A stretch of 64,000 nt of DNA from Micromonospora sp. RHAY321 (GCF_023896955.1 NZ_JAMHIW010000001.1:248001-312000), one strand, 5' to 3'; shown: positions 34,974 through 44,105, counted from the stretch's first letter. A program made the numbers and translations. The notes: generated from the letters alone by a model not told the origin.

Positions 34974-35207
34974 GTGTTTGCGGTGACTCCGGCCGGCCGG
35001 CGTGCCAGCACGACCGCAGGGCTGCATCCGCCGCTCACGCCGATGCTGGCGAAGGCCGTCGATGCCGTCCCCCAGGCGTCTGATCCGGCCTACGAGCCGA
35101 AGTGGGACGGCTGGCGCGCACTGGCCTTCCGCCACCCCGACGGCATGTACTTGCAGGCCCGAGCCGCCGCCAGGAACATCCTCGCCGTCGGGCTGGCGGA
35201 GAGGTGA
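34974..35207 (+). pseudogene. N-terminal fragment of an ATP-dependent DNA ligase
   Basis: The frame reads LHPPLTPMLAKAVDAVP and then AYEPKWDGWRALAFRHPDG, which holds ligase motif I with the AMP-accepting Lys (K-W-D-G). This is the start of a LigD/LigC-type ligase. The ORF ends after 77 codons where an omega-RNA-like relic begins; motifs III to VI are missing. It cannot be active. Confidence 0.7.
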
Positions 35208-35330
35208 AACACCTGTGGAGGGCCGGTAAGACCCGACCCGCGCAAGCGGTGAAGGCGCGGCCCGGTGAAACAGGAACCCCCTCGGGTGACCGAGGGAATC
35301 CCCGCCCCTCAGGGCGGTGGAGGATGTCAA
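35205..35330 (+). mobile_element. Relic of a TnpB element: 3' end with omega-RNA-like hairpins
   Basis: A hairpin CCCTCGG-GTGA-CCGAGGG (35279-35296) is followed by CCGCCC-CTCA-GGGCGG and the ending GGAGGATGTCAA at 35330. This arrangement is what I know as the 3' end of IS200/IS605-type tnpB transcripts in actinomycetes, where the omega-RNA scaffold ends in GATGTCAA and the guide follows. The tnpB reading frame itself is lost; the preceding bases can be read as its degenerate C-terminal tail. The relic separates the ligase fragment from a small membrane-protein fragment. Confidence 0.6.
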
Positions 35331-35376
35331 CTCGAATGCCACCTCCACAGTTGGCGGCACGTATCTCTCATCGTCA

Positions 35377-35484
35377 GTGCCCGGGTACGTCAACCCGGCC
35401 GCGGCCGTCCTCGGACTGATCACCGCCGTGTGCGGGATCCTGGCCGTCACGACGGCGAAGCGCGCCCAACTGCCGGTCGCGTAA
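35377..35484 (+). pseudogene. C-terminal fragment of a small membrane protein
   Basis: The frame from about 35377 reads VPGYVNPAAAVLGLITAVCG followed by ILAVTTAKRAQLPVA and a TAA at 35484: one membrane helix with a short basic tail. The same frame is open upstream to the relic's end at 35330 without a start codon, so the N-terminus was probably lost on insertion. Confidence 0.4.
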
Positions 35485-35635
35485 ACGTACGAGCACTCCA
35501 CCCGCGACCGAGCTCGACCGTCGCGAGCTTGTCCCGCACGTCAAAAGATATCTTCGGCCCTCTATTGCTGCGCAGCCAGAACGAGTGGTAGGCAGTTCGG
35601 AGCAGGTTGATCACCAACCGACCCGGGAGGCGGCG

Positions 35636-35791
35636 ATGATCGTTGCCGTACCCAGGCCGACCGGCCACCACCCCGCCACCAACCAGCCCTCCGACGGCGT
35701 CGCCGCGTCCAGCCACCCAGACGCACGGCGGTCGGCACCGCGACCACGTCTGTCCGGTAGGGATCGACCGGCCAGTGTTCGGATCCTGTGA
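35636..35791 (+). CDS. Possible short ORF, 51 aa
   Basis: ATG 35636 is preceded by GGGAGG at a good distance. The product (MIVAVPRPTGHHPATNQPSD and a basic, Pro-rich remainder) looks disordered. The ribosome binding site is the main support; composition is weak. The rest of 35485-35985 shows no other credible gene. Confidence 0.25.
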   Translation: MIVAVPRPTGHHPATNQPSDGVAASSHPDARRSAPRPRLSGRDRPASVRIL

Positions 35792-35902
35792 CCGGATCAG
35801 CGCACCGACGCATCGGGACACGGGTGGCGGGCGCCGCAGCCGCGACGGCGTTCCCGATCACTGGCCAGGGGTCGGGGCTTGCCCGTGGCGCCAGCGAGCG
35901 CT

Positions 35903-35933
35903 GGTGGGGCGCCCTTCGGGCGCGCCCCCCACC
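35903..35933. promoter_or_regulatory. GC-rich hairpin in the leader of the acylase gene
   Basis: GGTGGGGCGCCC, a short TTC-containing loop and GGGCGCGCCCCCCACC form a strong imperfect stem about 50 bp before the start codon at 35986. It may terminate upstream transcription or shape the leader. Confidence 0.4.
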
Positions 35934-35985
35934 GCGCCGATCGCGCACGATCCCTTTGACCCCCCCGAGAAAGGTGGACCACCTC

Positions 35986-38229
35986 ATGAACCACCACCAG
36001 ACCGAAGGGCTGAGCCGGCGCCGCATGCTGGGCGGAGCAGCCGGCCTGGCCGCTGGAGCCGCGACCGTCGCGGCGGGGCTGCCGTCCGGCGCCGCCGCCG
36101 CTCCCGCTCAGACCGGGCGCGACGTCGCCCGCTGGCGCAAGCAAGCGGCGCACGTGACGATCACCCGCGATGACTGGGGTATCCCCCACGTGGTGGGCAA
36201 GGCCGACGCCGACGCGGTGTTCGGGATGATGTACGCCCAGGCCGAGGACGACTTCAACCGGATCGAAAGAAACTATCTGGTGAGCCTCGGCCGCCTCGCC
36301 GAGGCCGAGGGCGAGAGTGCGATCTGGCAGGACCTCCGCCAGCGGCTGTACGTCGACCCCGAGGTGCTGAAGAGGGACTACGCGTACAGCCCGTCCTGGC
36401 TGCGCAAGCTGATGCAGGCCTGGGCCGACGGGTTGAACTACTACCTCGCGACACACCCCGAGGTGCAGCCACGTGTGATCAGCCGGTTCGAGCCGTGGAT
36501 GCCGCTGAGCTTCTCCGAAGGCAGCATCGGTGGCGACATCGAGCGGGTGCCGCTCACCCAGCTCGAAGCCTTCTACAGCAAGCGAACGGTGCCGATGACC
36601 GATGAGGAGCGGGGGCTGCTGTTCCGCGAGCCCAGCGGCTCGAATGGCATGGCGATCGCGCCGAGCCACACCCGGAACGGCCACGCTCTGCTGCTGATCA
36701 ACCCGCACACCAGCTTCTTCTTCCGCTCGGAGCAGCACGTGACGAGCCGGGAAGGGCTCAACGCCTATGGCGCGGCCACCTGGGGGCAGTTCTTCATCTA
36801 CCAGGGCTTCAACCCGAACACAGGGTGGATGCACACGTCGAGCGGCGTCGACAACGTCGACGAGTTCGCCGAGACGATCGTGACCAGGCCGGATGGCCGA
36901 CACTCCTACCGCTACGGCAACGCCCTGCGGCCGGTGACGACGAAGACGATCATGCTGTCGTATCGCACGGCGGATGGCGGGCGGGCTCGCCGCAGCTTCA
37001 CCACCTTCGCCACGCACCACGGTCCGATCGTCCGAGAGGCGGACGGCAAGTGGATCGCGTTCGCGCTGATGAACAAGCCCGTCGAGGCGCTGCAGCAGAG
37101 CTTCCTGCGCACCAAGACGCGGGACTACGCGGACTTCATGCAGGTAGCGGGCCTCAAGGCCAACAGCTCGAACAACACGCTCTTCGCGGACTCCAAGGGT
37201 GAGACCGCCTTCCTGGTGCCGCAGTTCATGCCGGTCCGCGACGATCGCTTCGACTACCGCAAGCCCGTCGATGGCAGCGACCCGGCGACCGACTGGCGCG
37301 GACTGCACAGCCTCAGGAGCCTCCCGCAGGCGGTGAATCCGAAAAACGGCTGGGCCTTCAACACGAACAACTGGCCCTGGACCGCGGCCGGCCCGGACAG
37401 CCCCGACGCCGACGACTATCCGCGCTACTTCGACCAGGCCGGTGAAAATCCACGGGGACCGCAGGCGATCCGGGTGCTCAGCGCGCGGAACGACTTCACC
37501 CCGCAGACGCTCATCGCGGCCGCCTTCGACACCTACCTCACCGCCTTCGCCCGGCTCGTGCCCGGGCTGATCGCAGCGTGGGACAAGCTGCCCGAGGGCA
37601 ACGAGCAGAAGGCGACGCTCGCCGGCCCGGTCGGCGTGCTGCGCGGCTGGGACTACCGCTGGAGCGCGCAATCGACCGCGACGTCGCTGGCCGTGTTCTG
37701 GGGCGAGGCACTCTGGGCCCCCCTGGCGCAGGCGGCGCGAGACGCGGGCATGTCGATGTGGGACTACCTGGCCGAGCGCGCCACCGACGCGCAGCGGCTC
37801 ACGGCGCTCGAAGCGGCAGCGGAGCGGCTGACGCAGGATTTCGGCAGCTGGCAGGTGCCCTGGGGCGAGATCAACCGCTTCCAGCGCAACGACGGCGCGA
37901 TCGTCCAGACGTTCGACGACGCCAAGCCGAGCAGCCCGGTGCCCTTCACCTCCGCGCAGTGGGGCTCGCTCGCCTCGTTCGGGGCGAGGCGCTACCCGGG
38001 AACGAAGCGCTACTACGGCACCAGCGGCAACAGCTTCGTGGCGGTCGTGGAGTTTGGGCCGAGGCTGCGCGCCTGGGCCGTGACGGCGGGGGGCGCGAGC
38101 GGCCACCCAGACTCGCCGCACTTCAACGACCAGGTGGAACGCTACGCGAGCGGCAACCTCCGGCCCGTCTACTTCTATCCCGACGACCTCGAGGGCCATA
38201 TCGAGCGAAGCTACAAACCGGGCAGGTGA
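35986..38229 (+). CDS. Tat-exported penicillin-acylase-family hydrolase
   Basis: 747 residues from ATG 35986, preceded by GAAAGGTGG. The Tat signal SRRRMLGGAAGLAAGAATVA is followed by an alpha chain beginning near VTITRDDWGIPHVVGKADAD. The Ntn-hydrolase beta chain should begin at Ser219 in PSGSNGMAIAPSHTRNG, the self-cleavage site of the family (GSN). The Asn of the oxyanion hole and the C-terminal FGPRLRAWAVTAGGASGHPD region are present. Family members hydrolyse amide bonds of penicillins, N-acyl-homoserine lactones, aculeacin-type lipopeptides or related acyl amides. The substrate here cannot be told. Single gene, extracellular. Confidence 0.85.
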   Translation: MNHHQTEGLSRRRMLGGAAGLAAGAATVAAGLPSGAAAAPAQTGRDVARWRKQAAHVTITRDDWGIPHVVGKADADAVFGMMYAQAEDDFNRIERNYLVSLGRLAEAEGESAIWQDLRQRLYVDPEVLKRDYAYSPSWLRKLMQAWADGLNYYLATHPEVQPRVISRFEPWMPLSFSEGSIGGDIERVPLTQLEAFYSKRTVPMTDEERGLLFREPSGSNGMAIAPSHTRNGHALLLINPHTSFFFRSEQHVTSREGLNAYGAATWGQFFIYQGFNPNTGWMHTSSGVDNVDEFAETIVTRPDGRHSYRYGNALRPVTTKTIMLSYRTADGGRARRSFTTFATHHGPIVREADGKWIAFALMNKPVEALQQSFLRTKTRDYADFMQVAGLKANSSNNTLFADSKGETAFLVPQFMPVRDDRFDYRKPVDGSDPATDWRGLHSLRSLPQAVNPKNGWAFNTNNWPWTAAGPDSPDADDYPRYFDQAGENPRGPQAIRVLSARNDFTPQTLIAAAFDTYLTAFARLVPGLIAAWDKLPEGNEQKATLAGPVGVLRGWDYRWSAQSTATSLAVFWGEALWAPLAQAARDAGMSMWDYLAERATDAQRLTALEAAAERLTQDFGSWQVPWGEINRFQRNDGAIVQTFDDAKPSSPVPFTSAQWGSLASFGARRYPGTKRYYGTSGNSFVAVVEFGPRLRAWAVTAGGASGHPDSPHFNDQVERYASGNLRPVYFYPDDLEGHIERSYKPGR

Positions 38230-39035
38230 TGAGTCGCCGAAGGGGACCTCATCGGCGGGGCGCTCCTCGAGATCGGGAACGCTGACACCGACGTAGGACA
38301 GTTCGTCGGCGCCGTCGCGTGCCCAGGCCGGGCATCCGCTCGGTGCACGCCTCGGCGTCGGCGCTGGCCCTCGCCAGCCTGTCATCCCCCGATACGCCGT
38401 CTGGGGGGGAAACTTGTCCGCGGTCGCACGCCCTCGTGGACTCTACATTTCAGGTCACGGGCCCCCCATCCGCGGCCGGTCCGAGGGAGACCGCCGTCGC
38501 ACCTACCTGCGCCTGCGACCGACGTAGCGCCGCTCCGGCCGGGCCCTCTGGGCGGGATGGCCGCCTGCGGCACCGGTCAGGCTAAGACGGGTATCCCCGT
38601 CGACATCTGCGTGTGGAGTGATCATCACACGCTCGGCATGGTGACCTTCATCGGTTTCGCGAAGACGGATGACCCGCATGGTGTGTTCGGCCAGATCCGC
38701 GCAGAGCTGGAGCAGCCAGCGCGGTGACTTGACCTCAAGCTCGAATGAGGTCCGAGTCTCCGCTATAGGAGGTAAGGCAGCTCATCCTGGTGGGGCGTGT
38801 TCGATCCAAGCTCCGGCGATCATCGACCAGACATGCATCAGGTCCAAGCCTCCATTAGGGGCGAAGGTGGAGAGCACCAACACCACGCAGCAATTGGCGG
38901 GCCGAGGCAACCATCTGCGACGGCACCGGTGACCATAAGGGTCACTATGGTGTCTACTGCGGCCTCAGCTCTGCGGGTTCCCTGACTCTATAGAGAAGCA
39001 GGGGGCCTGACGAGCGCAGCCAGGCGGATCCCAAA
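38230..39035. other. Mostly gene-free stretch after the acylase gene
   Basis: Apart from the short frame at 38557-38727 I see no credible gene, repeat or RNA. Just after the acylase stop, a weak inverted pair around CGCCGA/TCGGCG (38233-38260) could act as its terminator. Confidence 0.4.
38557..38727 (+). CDS. Short hypothetical protein or fragment, 56 aa
   Basis: ATG 38557 to TGA 38727 encodes MAACGTGQAKTGIPVDICVW, then SDHHTLGMVTFIGFAKTDDP and an acidic helical end. The composition is protein-like, unlike the surrounding frames. There is no good ribosome binding site, so this may be the C-terminus of a lost gene. No family is recognised. Confidence 0.35.
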   Translation: MAACGTGQAKTGIPVDICVWSDHHTLGMVTFIGFAKTDDPHGVFGQIRAELEQPAR

Positions 39036-39482
39036 CTAAGACGTGGTGCCGGCGCGGTCCTGGTCGGCCATCGCGGCGGCCAACGACGGACGTACCGGCA
39101 GGTAAAGATCCTTGCCGTCGTGCCGGACTATGAAAATCCGGTCGAGGTAGTCGCACTCGTCCGGCTCGGGCTCGTGCTCAGCAAACCACGCCGCGGCGTC
39201 GGTAATGGTTCCTGGAACCCAGAGCAGGTCGGCCGGGTAGCGGGTCACTTCGCTCCGGGAGTCGTAGTGGCGCAATTCGGGGTCACTCACGCACTCGTCG
39301 GGATTGAAGACAGCACGCAGGATGACACATTCCCACGGGCGGTCGTCGGGGTCGACGAATCCGGCGAAGGCGTCGGCGGCGATGACGGTGCACGACTCGC
39401 TCCCGTCGGTTGGCCAAGCCATCACGACGACCTCGCGGCGCAGCGGTGCCGGGTACAGCCGTCTGGGGTGGGTAAGCCCCAT
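39036..39482 (-). CDS. Hypothetical protein, about 148 aa
   Basis: The frame is protein-like from about 39482 (MGLTHPRRLYPAPLRREVVV) through SCTVIAADAFAGFVDPDDRP, VILRAVFNPDECVSDPELRH and a C-terminal IFIVRHDGKDLYLPVRPSLA. ATG 39422 (MAWPTDGSE), with CGAGGT nine bases upstream, is the alternative start. The acidic, Trp-rich nature fits small immunity-like cytoplasmic proteins, but I recognise no named family. It diverges from the MFS gene. Confidence 0.55.
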   Translation of the reverse strand: MGLTHPRRLYPAPLRREVVVMAWPTDGSESCTVIAADAFAGFVDPDDRPWECVILRAVFNPDECVSDPELRHYDSRSEVTRYPADLLWVPGTITDAAAWFAEHEPEPDECDYLDRIFIVRHDGKDLYLPVRPSLAAAMADQDRAGTTS

Positions 39483-39588
39483 AGCTGGTTGATGATCTCG
39501 GCCAGATCGCGAAGTGTGCACGCTGCCTCCACGGGACCGGTGAGGGGCCATCCTCGCCTCAGCCGGCGTCTCCAGCGTCGGCGACGGC

Positions 39589-40725
39589 ATGTTCCTCGCC
39601 GCCGTCCCGCTCACCGCCGCCGCCCTCACCCGCAACCCCACCGCCGTCGCAGCCGTCACCGCGATCGGCTACCTCCCGTGGGTGCTGATCGCACCGTTCG
39701 CCGGCGCCCTGGTCGAGCGGTGGCCATACCGGGCCACCGTGCTGACCGCCGACATCACCCGGGCGGTCGCCGTCGCCGGCCTCGCCGCTGCGGTGGCCCT
39801 GGACGTGGCCACCGTCTGGGTCCTCGCCGTCATCGCCGCCGTGGTCGTGACCGGGCAGGTGTTCCACGACATTGCCCTCCAGGCCGCCGTCGCCGAACTG
39901 GCTGATCGTGACCCCGAGACCCTCCATCAGGTCAACGGCCGCATGTTCTCGCTCGACACCGCCGGTAAGAGCCTGATCGGCCCGCCGGCCGGCGCCGCCG
40001 CGTTCACCGCCGCCCGGGTGGTCCCCTACGCGGTCGACGCGGCCAGCTTCGCCGCCAACGCTGCTCTGCTGACCCGGCTTCCCCGTGGCCTCCGAGCCAG
40101 CGGGGACCATACCGCGCCGATTGGCCGCGCCGTGAACGACGGCCTGCTGTGGCTGGCCCGGCACCGCAGGCTGCGAACCCTAGCCCTGCTGGCCGCCGCC
40201 GCGAACCTCGCCTACAACTGCGCGTGGGCGGTGTTCGTGCTCTACGCCACCGACCAGGACGGCCTGGCCGTGACCGACACGGGTTTCGGTCTGCTGATCG
40301 CGGCCCTCGCCACCGGCGGTGTCGTCATCGGCCCGCTCGCCGCCCGCATCACCCGCCGGGTCGGCGCCGAACGGGCCCTCGTCATCGGGGTGGCCGCGCA
40401 CGCCGCCGCCTGGCCCATCATCGCTACCACCGGCAGCCCTTGGGTCGCCGCTCCGCTGCTCGCCGCGATCGGTGCGTGCCAGACCCTCATCACCACGGTC
40501 AACGCCGGCTTGCGGCAGCTGCTCGTACCCGCGGCCATGCTCGGTCGGGTCATCGCCGGATTCCGCACTGTCGCCAACAGCGCATCCCCCGCTGGCGCAG
40601 TCCTGGGCGGGCTCATCGCGGCCGGTGCCGGCCTGCGGGCGCCGATGGTCGCTGGAGGCGTCATCCTCGCCGTGGCGGTGGCATGCGCGCTTCCTGCCCT
40701 GCTCCGGAGCGCTGCCAACGACTGA
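39589..40725 (+). CDS. MFS-type transporter, N-terminus possibly lost
   Basis: 378 residues with ten or eleven hydrophobic helices and the MFS-like loop ALVERWPYRATVLTADITRA between helices 2 and 3. Other blocks are GKSLIGPPAGAAAF and LRTLALLAAAANLAYNCAWA. This layout matches the macrolide-efflux/enterobactin-exporter-like branch of the MFS. The coding pattern begins before the ATG, at ILASAGVSSVGDGMFLAA, but is stopped by a TGA. Removing one G in the run at about 39541-39545 would give a GTG start in frame. So either the ATG is used and half a helix is missing, or a one-base slip disabled the start. Confidence 0.65.
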   Translation: MFLAAVPLTAAALTRNPTAVAAVTAIGYLPWVLIAPFAGALVERWPYRATVLTADITRAVAVAGLAAAVALDVATVWVLAVIAAVVVTGQVFHDIALQAAVAELADRDPETLHQVNGRMFSLDTAGKSLIGPPAGAAAFTAARVVPYAVDAASFAANAALLTRLPRGLRASGDHTAPIGRAVNDGLLWLARHRRLRTLALLAAAANLAYNCAWAVFVLYATDQDGLAVTDTGFGLLIAALATGGVVIGPLAARITRRVGAERALVIGVAAHAAAWPIIATTGSPWVAAPLLAAIGACQTLITTVNAGLRQLLVPAAMLGRVIAGFRTVANSASPAGAVLGGLIAAGAGLRAPMVAGGVILAVAVACALPALLRSAAND

Positions 40726-40840
40726 TCAACAACTGTTCGGACGGTGGGTACCGTGACGTAGGGATGGTCCCCCACATCGTCCTTTTGCCGGAAGTCCGGC
40801 GACTGTCTATAGTGCGCAGCACGGCCCTCAGATGAAGGTT

Positions 40841-40856
40841 CCTCCCTCAAGGGAGG
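40841..40856 (+). promoter_or_regulatory. Short hairpin in the leader of a small membrane protein gene
   Basis: CCTCCCT-CA-AGGGAGG, a 7-bp stem just before the ribosome binding site GGAGGAG of the next gene. The CCTCCCT strand is also complementary to that ribosome binding site, so alternative pairing could gate translation. This is inference from sequence. Confidence 0.4.
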
Positions 40857-40881
40857 GGTCTGATTCTTGGAGGAGTCCCGT

Positions 40882-41073
40882 ATGTCGCCGACCACCCGCG
40901 CACTGTCGTTCGCCCTCGTCTTCGTGACCGCGCTGCTGGTCGCCAGCTGGACCGGGTTCCTCGTCTGGCTCAACACCCACAAGCCGGTCGACGCGATCCT
41001 CCAGTCCGGCGTTGCCTTCGCCGGCACCGTCGGCTTGAGCCTGGCCATCTGGGCGGCCTACCGGCAGAAGTGA
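40882..41073 (+). CDS. Small two-helix membrane protein, 63 aa
   Basis: ATG 40882 follows GGAGGAGTCCCGT, an excellent ribosome binding site. Helix 1 is ALSFALVFVTALLVASWTGF and helix 2 AGTVGLSLAIWAAY, joined by a loop WLNTHKPVDAILQSGVAF, with both termini probably cytoplasmic. Such short proteins occur beside replication or transfer genes of actinomycete integrative elements. No function is known. Followed by a convergent gene. Confidence 0.7.
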   Translation: MSPTTRALSFALVFVTALLVASWTGFLVWLNTHKPVDAILQSGVAFAGTVGLSLAIWAAYRQK

Positions 41074-41140
41074 CCTCGCGCTGGGCCCTGCGCCGTAGCG
41101 GCGCGGGCAACCGTTGCTGCCCGCGCCTCCACCACCGGTC

Positions 41141-42064
41141 CTACTGGGCTGCGCGGGCCCGGTCGACATCGCGCTTACTCATCCCGAACAGCGCGTTGGG
41201 GCCGCTTGGACCCTTCCACGGGTACCCGGCCATCAGCGCAGCGGCGATCAACTCGCCGTTGGTGACGTACCGGCCCGTCGCGCTCTCCACCACGTGCTTC
41301 ATGCCGTAGCTGCCGACCGTCGGGGTCTTCACCGGTGCGATGTTCGTCCGGAGCCACCCACGGATCCGCAGCACGATGTCCTCCCGCGCCCGCAGCTGCT
41401 CCCGCCCATCGGCCACCTCCTGCACCCGCTGCTCGACGGGAGTACCGAAGTACGCCCCGAACCCGAACCGCTGCAACGTCGGGTGAGCCTCCATCACCTC
41501 CGCCAGCGTCAACGCCGGGCCGAGCTCCACCGCCGGACGGGCGGCCGGAGTCGCCGGCACCGGACGGCGCTGGGCCGGCAGCGGCGGCTCACCGCGGCGT
41601 CGCCGGCAGGTGGCGTGGTCACAGTCCTGGCCGGTGGGCACCGAACGGACCGTCAACCGGCGCAACGCGCCGGCCCCGTCGAGCTTCGCGACTATGCCGT
41701 CCAGGTGCTCTGCCTTCGTGACGTAGAACGTGCCGAAGGCCAGCCACAACCCGCGCTGCTCGGGTGGCCCCTCCTGGAGGGCGCCCGCTACGGACCTGGC
41801 AAGGTCGTCCAGCGCCCACCACCGGTCGCCCTGGCTGATGTTGACGGCGATCAGCGGCCCATGCTCGGCCACGAGCTTCGCCCAAAATCGGCAGGTGATC
41901 GGCCGGTTCCAGCTGGCCATCGGCGGCAGCACCGTCACCTTGTCCGTCGCGGGCGGTAGCGGCTCGCTGGGTTGCGGCACCTGCCACCGGGCAGCGGTGT
42001 ACGAGCCGCCCGTGGCGGCCTGCTGCAAACGGATCTCAACCTTGCGACGTCGGTTCCTGGTCAT
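41141..42064 (-). CDS. Hypothetical protein of mobile-element style, 307 aa
   Basis: The start at ATG 42064 (MTRNRRRKVEIRLQQAATGG) is favoured by GGAG six bases upstream; ATG codons at 42106 and 42076 lie further out. The N-terminal half contains LPPMASWNRPITCRFWAKLV and GPLIAVNISQGDRWWALDDL, the middle is Pro/Arg-rich, and the C-terminal block YGMKHVVESATGRYVTNGEL with AALMAGYP is one I associate with proteins encoded on actinomycete phages and integrative elements. No catalytic motif is visible. Probably cytoplasmic. Confidence 0.6.
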   Translation of the reverse strand: MTRNRRRKVEIRLQQAATGGSYTAARWQVPQPSEPLPPATDKVTVLPPMASWNRPITCRFWAKLVAEHGPLIAVNISQGDRWWALDDLARSVAGALQEGPPEQRGLWLAFGTFYVTKAEHLDGIVAKLDGAGALRRLTVRSVPTGQDCDHATCRRRRGEPPLPAQRRPVPATPAARPAVELGPALTLAEVMEAHPTLQRFGFGAYFGTPVEQRVQEVADGREQLRAREDIVLRIRGWLRTNIAPVKTPTVGSYGMKHVVESATGRYVTNGELIAAALMAGYPWKGPSGPNALFGMSKRDVDRARAAQ

Positions 42065-42132
42065 CGTGAGCTCCATCACGCGAGACGCCACGTCACATCT
42101 CGCCATGGGTGCAGTGACCTACGTCGAGTGAG

Positions 42133-42483
42133 ATGCGCGATTCGGAGAACCTACGGCCTCGGCGCGCCGATGGGGACGTGGCCCACGACGCTCGGGTCTG
42201 GCAGGCGCTACTGCCGGCCATCACTCTACCCGTCGGGCGGCGAAGCCGACGCTCCACACAGGTCACCCTTGCAACGTCGAGTGCGCGGGTGCGGTATGTG
42301 GTCTGCGGTGATGGTGCGGTGGCTCGGCGTCTGGTCATCAAACTGGCGGGCCGCTTCGGTGTCGCGGGTACCGTGGTCGCACCGCGAAGGGGAAGCAGGT
42401 GCTGCACTTGGACGGGTTGCCCCGATCCTGTGTCCGTGCAGGACTACGCTTGGAGCGTTGGTCGATATCTGAGGCCAGTGTGA
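42133..42483 (+). pseudogene. Remnant of a TrkA-N/RCK-type NAD-binding protein
   Basis: Within the frame, VRYVVCGDGAVARRLVIKLA followed by GRFGVAGTVVAPRRG is a Rossmann start of the TrkA-N/RCK kind, where one expects VCGDNPLAxRLVxEL and a VTVIVP strand. Upstream residues do not fit the family and the frame ends soon after, so only ~40 residues of a potassium-channel-type regulatory domain survive. Confidence 0.4.
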
Positions 42484-42513
42484 CTTCGGTGCGATGCCTG
42501 CCAGAATGACACG

Positions 42514-43916
42514 ATGGCTGACGACGCGGGTGTCGCGACGCTTCGTGAGGTCGTGACCCGGGCCGCCCGCGCGATCGCTGACGGAGGCACTCACGCCAAG
42601 CTCGACGAGGACCTGGCCGAGGCTGGACTCCCGCCATCGACAGGCGGCGAGACCAAAGCCCAGCGTGGCGCAAGCAGCGCCGCAGCGGTCCCGGACGAGC
42701 GACTCCGGGAGGTCGCCATCGGTCTGGTCGAACGGAACACCGGCCTACACATGATCGACCGCATGACGATCCAGGATCTCGTGTGGGCCGACGAGCATCC
42801 TCCTCCGATCCCGAAGCGGACACGACGTGACCTCGCCCGGGCCCTGCCGGGGCAGATCCTGGTCGATCACGCCCAGCGATTCCACAACCTCCTGGCCACG
42901 CTATTTGACCTTCGCCACAGCGGCATCTCTTTCGGCTTCGAGGACACCAGTCTCAGCGGGCACATCGAACGGCACTTCTACCGCAACGACGACTGGACCG
43001 TCGAGCAGCTGTTCGACGAGCTGGATGCGGTCGATCACGCATCTGACCGCAGATTCGCCCTCTTCCTCGAAGGCATGGTGTCCGGCGAGACCGTGCCGGA
43101 CGAAGACGCCCAACGCCAACTGGTCGACACGATCAATCCGCGGCTGGCCGCCATCGGGCTGGAGCTTCGGGAGACAGGCAACACCGACCGCTACCCGACT
43201 TTCCACCTGGTGGCCACCGGATCCAGGACCGGCCGACCCAAGCAGCTCATCTTCGCGTCCCCGAAGAAGCCCGATCTACGGCTCATCGACGTCATCGACA
43301 GTGACGTCGAGGTCGTGGATCCCACCGGGGAGATTCTCGTCTACGACCGGCCCATCAGCCCTTCGGGCCTACGCTGGCGCGACCTGCAAAGTTGGTGGTC
43401 GGACACCCGCCGGATCAACAATGATCACCACGCCAAGCGGGAGCTGTACCAGCGGCTCGGCAGCAGCGTGCCCCGGGCTCCCCGCAACAGCTGCTCCTGT
43501 TCAAGCTCTACCACGACATCTACCGGGCCGCCCTCCAAGACCTTCCCGCCCTCCTACCCGAGGTGTGGCGCCACTGGGACCCGAGAACAATCAAGACCTG
43601 CGGCAAATACGCGCTGGTGCAGTTCCGCATGGACTTCCTGCTGCTAGCACCAGCCGGCGCCCGAATCGTGTTGGAAGTCGACGGCCAAACGCACTACGCA
43701 AGCGAACAAGCACCTCCCGACGGCCAGCGACGCTGGCTCCCAGATGGCAACGAGTACGCCCGTACCGTGGCCGCCAACCGCGACCTCACCCTCGCCGGCT
43801 ACGAGGTCTATCGGTTCGGCACGACCGAACTCCACGACGAAGACCAGGCACGCCCCCTAGTCACGGCCTTCTTCAACAGTCTCTTCCGCAGGCACCACAT
43901 CGCCCTACCGAGGTAG
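42514..43916 (+). pseudogene. AbiJ-NTD3-like protein with C-terminal nuclease-like domain, one frameshift
   Basis: The first frame (from ATG 42514) gives KRTRRDLARALPGQILVDHA, SLSGHIERHFYRNDDWTVEQ, FALFLEGMVSGE and ELRETGNTDRYPTFHLVATG. This fits the AbiJ-NTD3 domain of abortive-infection proteins. After a one-base loss in the CCCC run near 43482, the second frame continues LLLFKLYHDIYRAALQDLPA and ends in a PD-(D/E)xK-like domain: RMDFLLLAPAGARIVLEVDG, YARTVAANRDLTLAGYEVYR and FGTTEL. One more C restores a single ~465-residue protein. Either a recent mutation, a sequencing slip or phase variation at the C run explains it. Confidence 0.65.
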
Positions 43917-44105
43917 ACGAAACAGGCCCGCGCGGGCCACTTGCAGAGATCCCGCCGGCCTTTCGCCCCAGAGGGCCGATCAACTCTTCACGTCGTGCTC
44001 GCCGCGTTCCGAAGCCGGATCGAGTACGGCTCGGGCACAGCGACCGGTTTACGCGTTGCCACCTCATGGGCAGAGGTCACTGACCCTCAGGCCCAGGCCA
44101 CGGCA

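Noticed and set aside
35797..38385. 862-codon open frame on the minus strand
   Set aside because: It is antisense to the acylase gene; high-GC third positions keep the opposite strand open. The plus frame has the Tat signal, the GSN site and a ribosome binding site.
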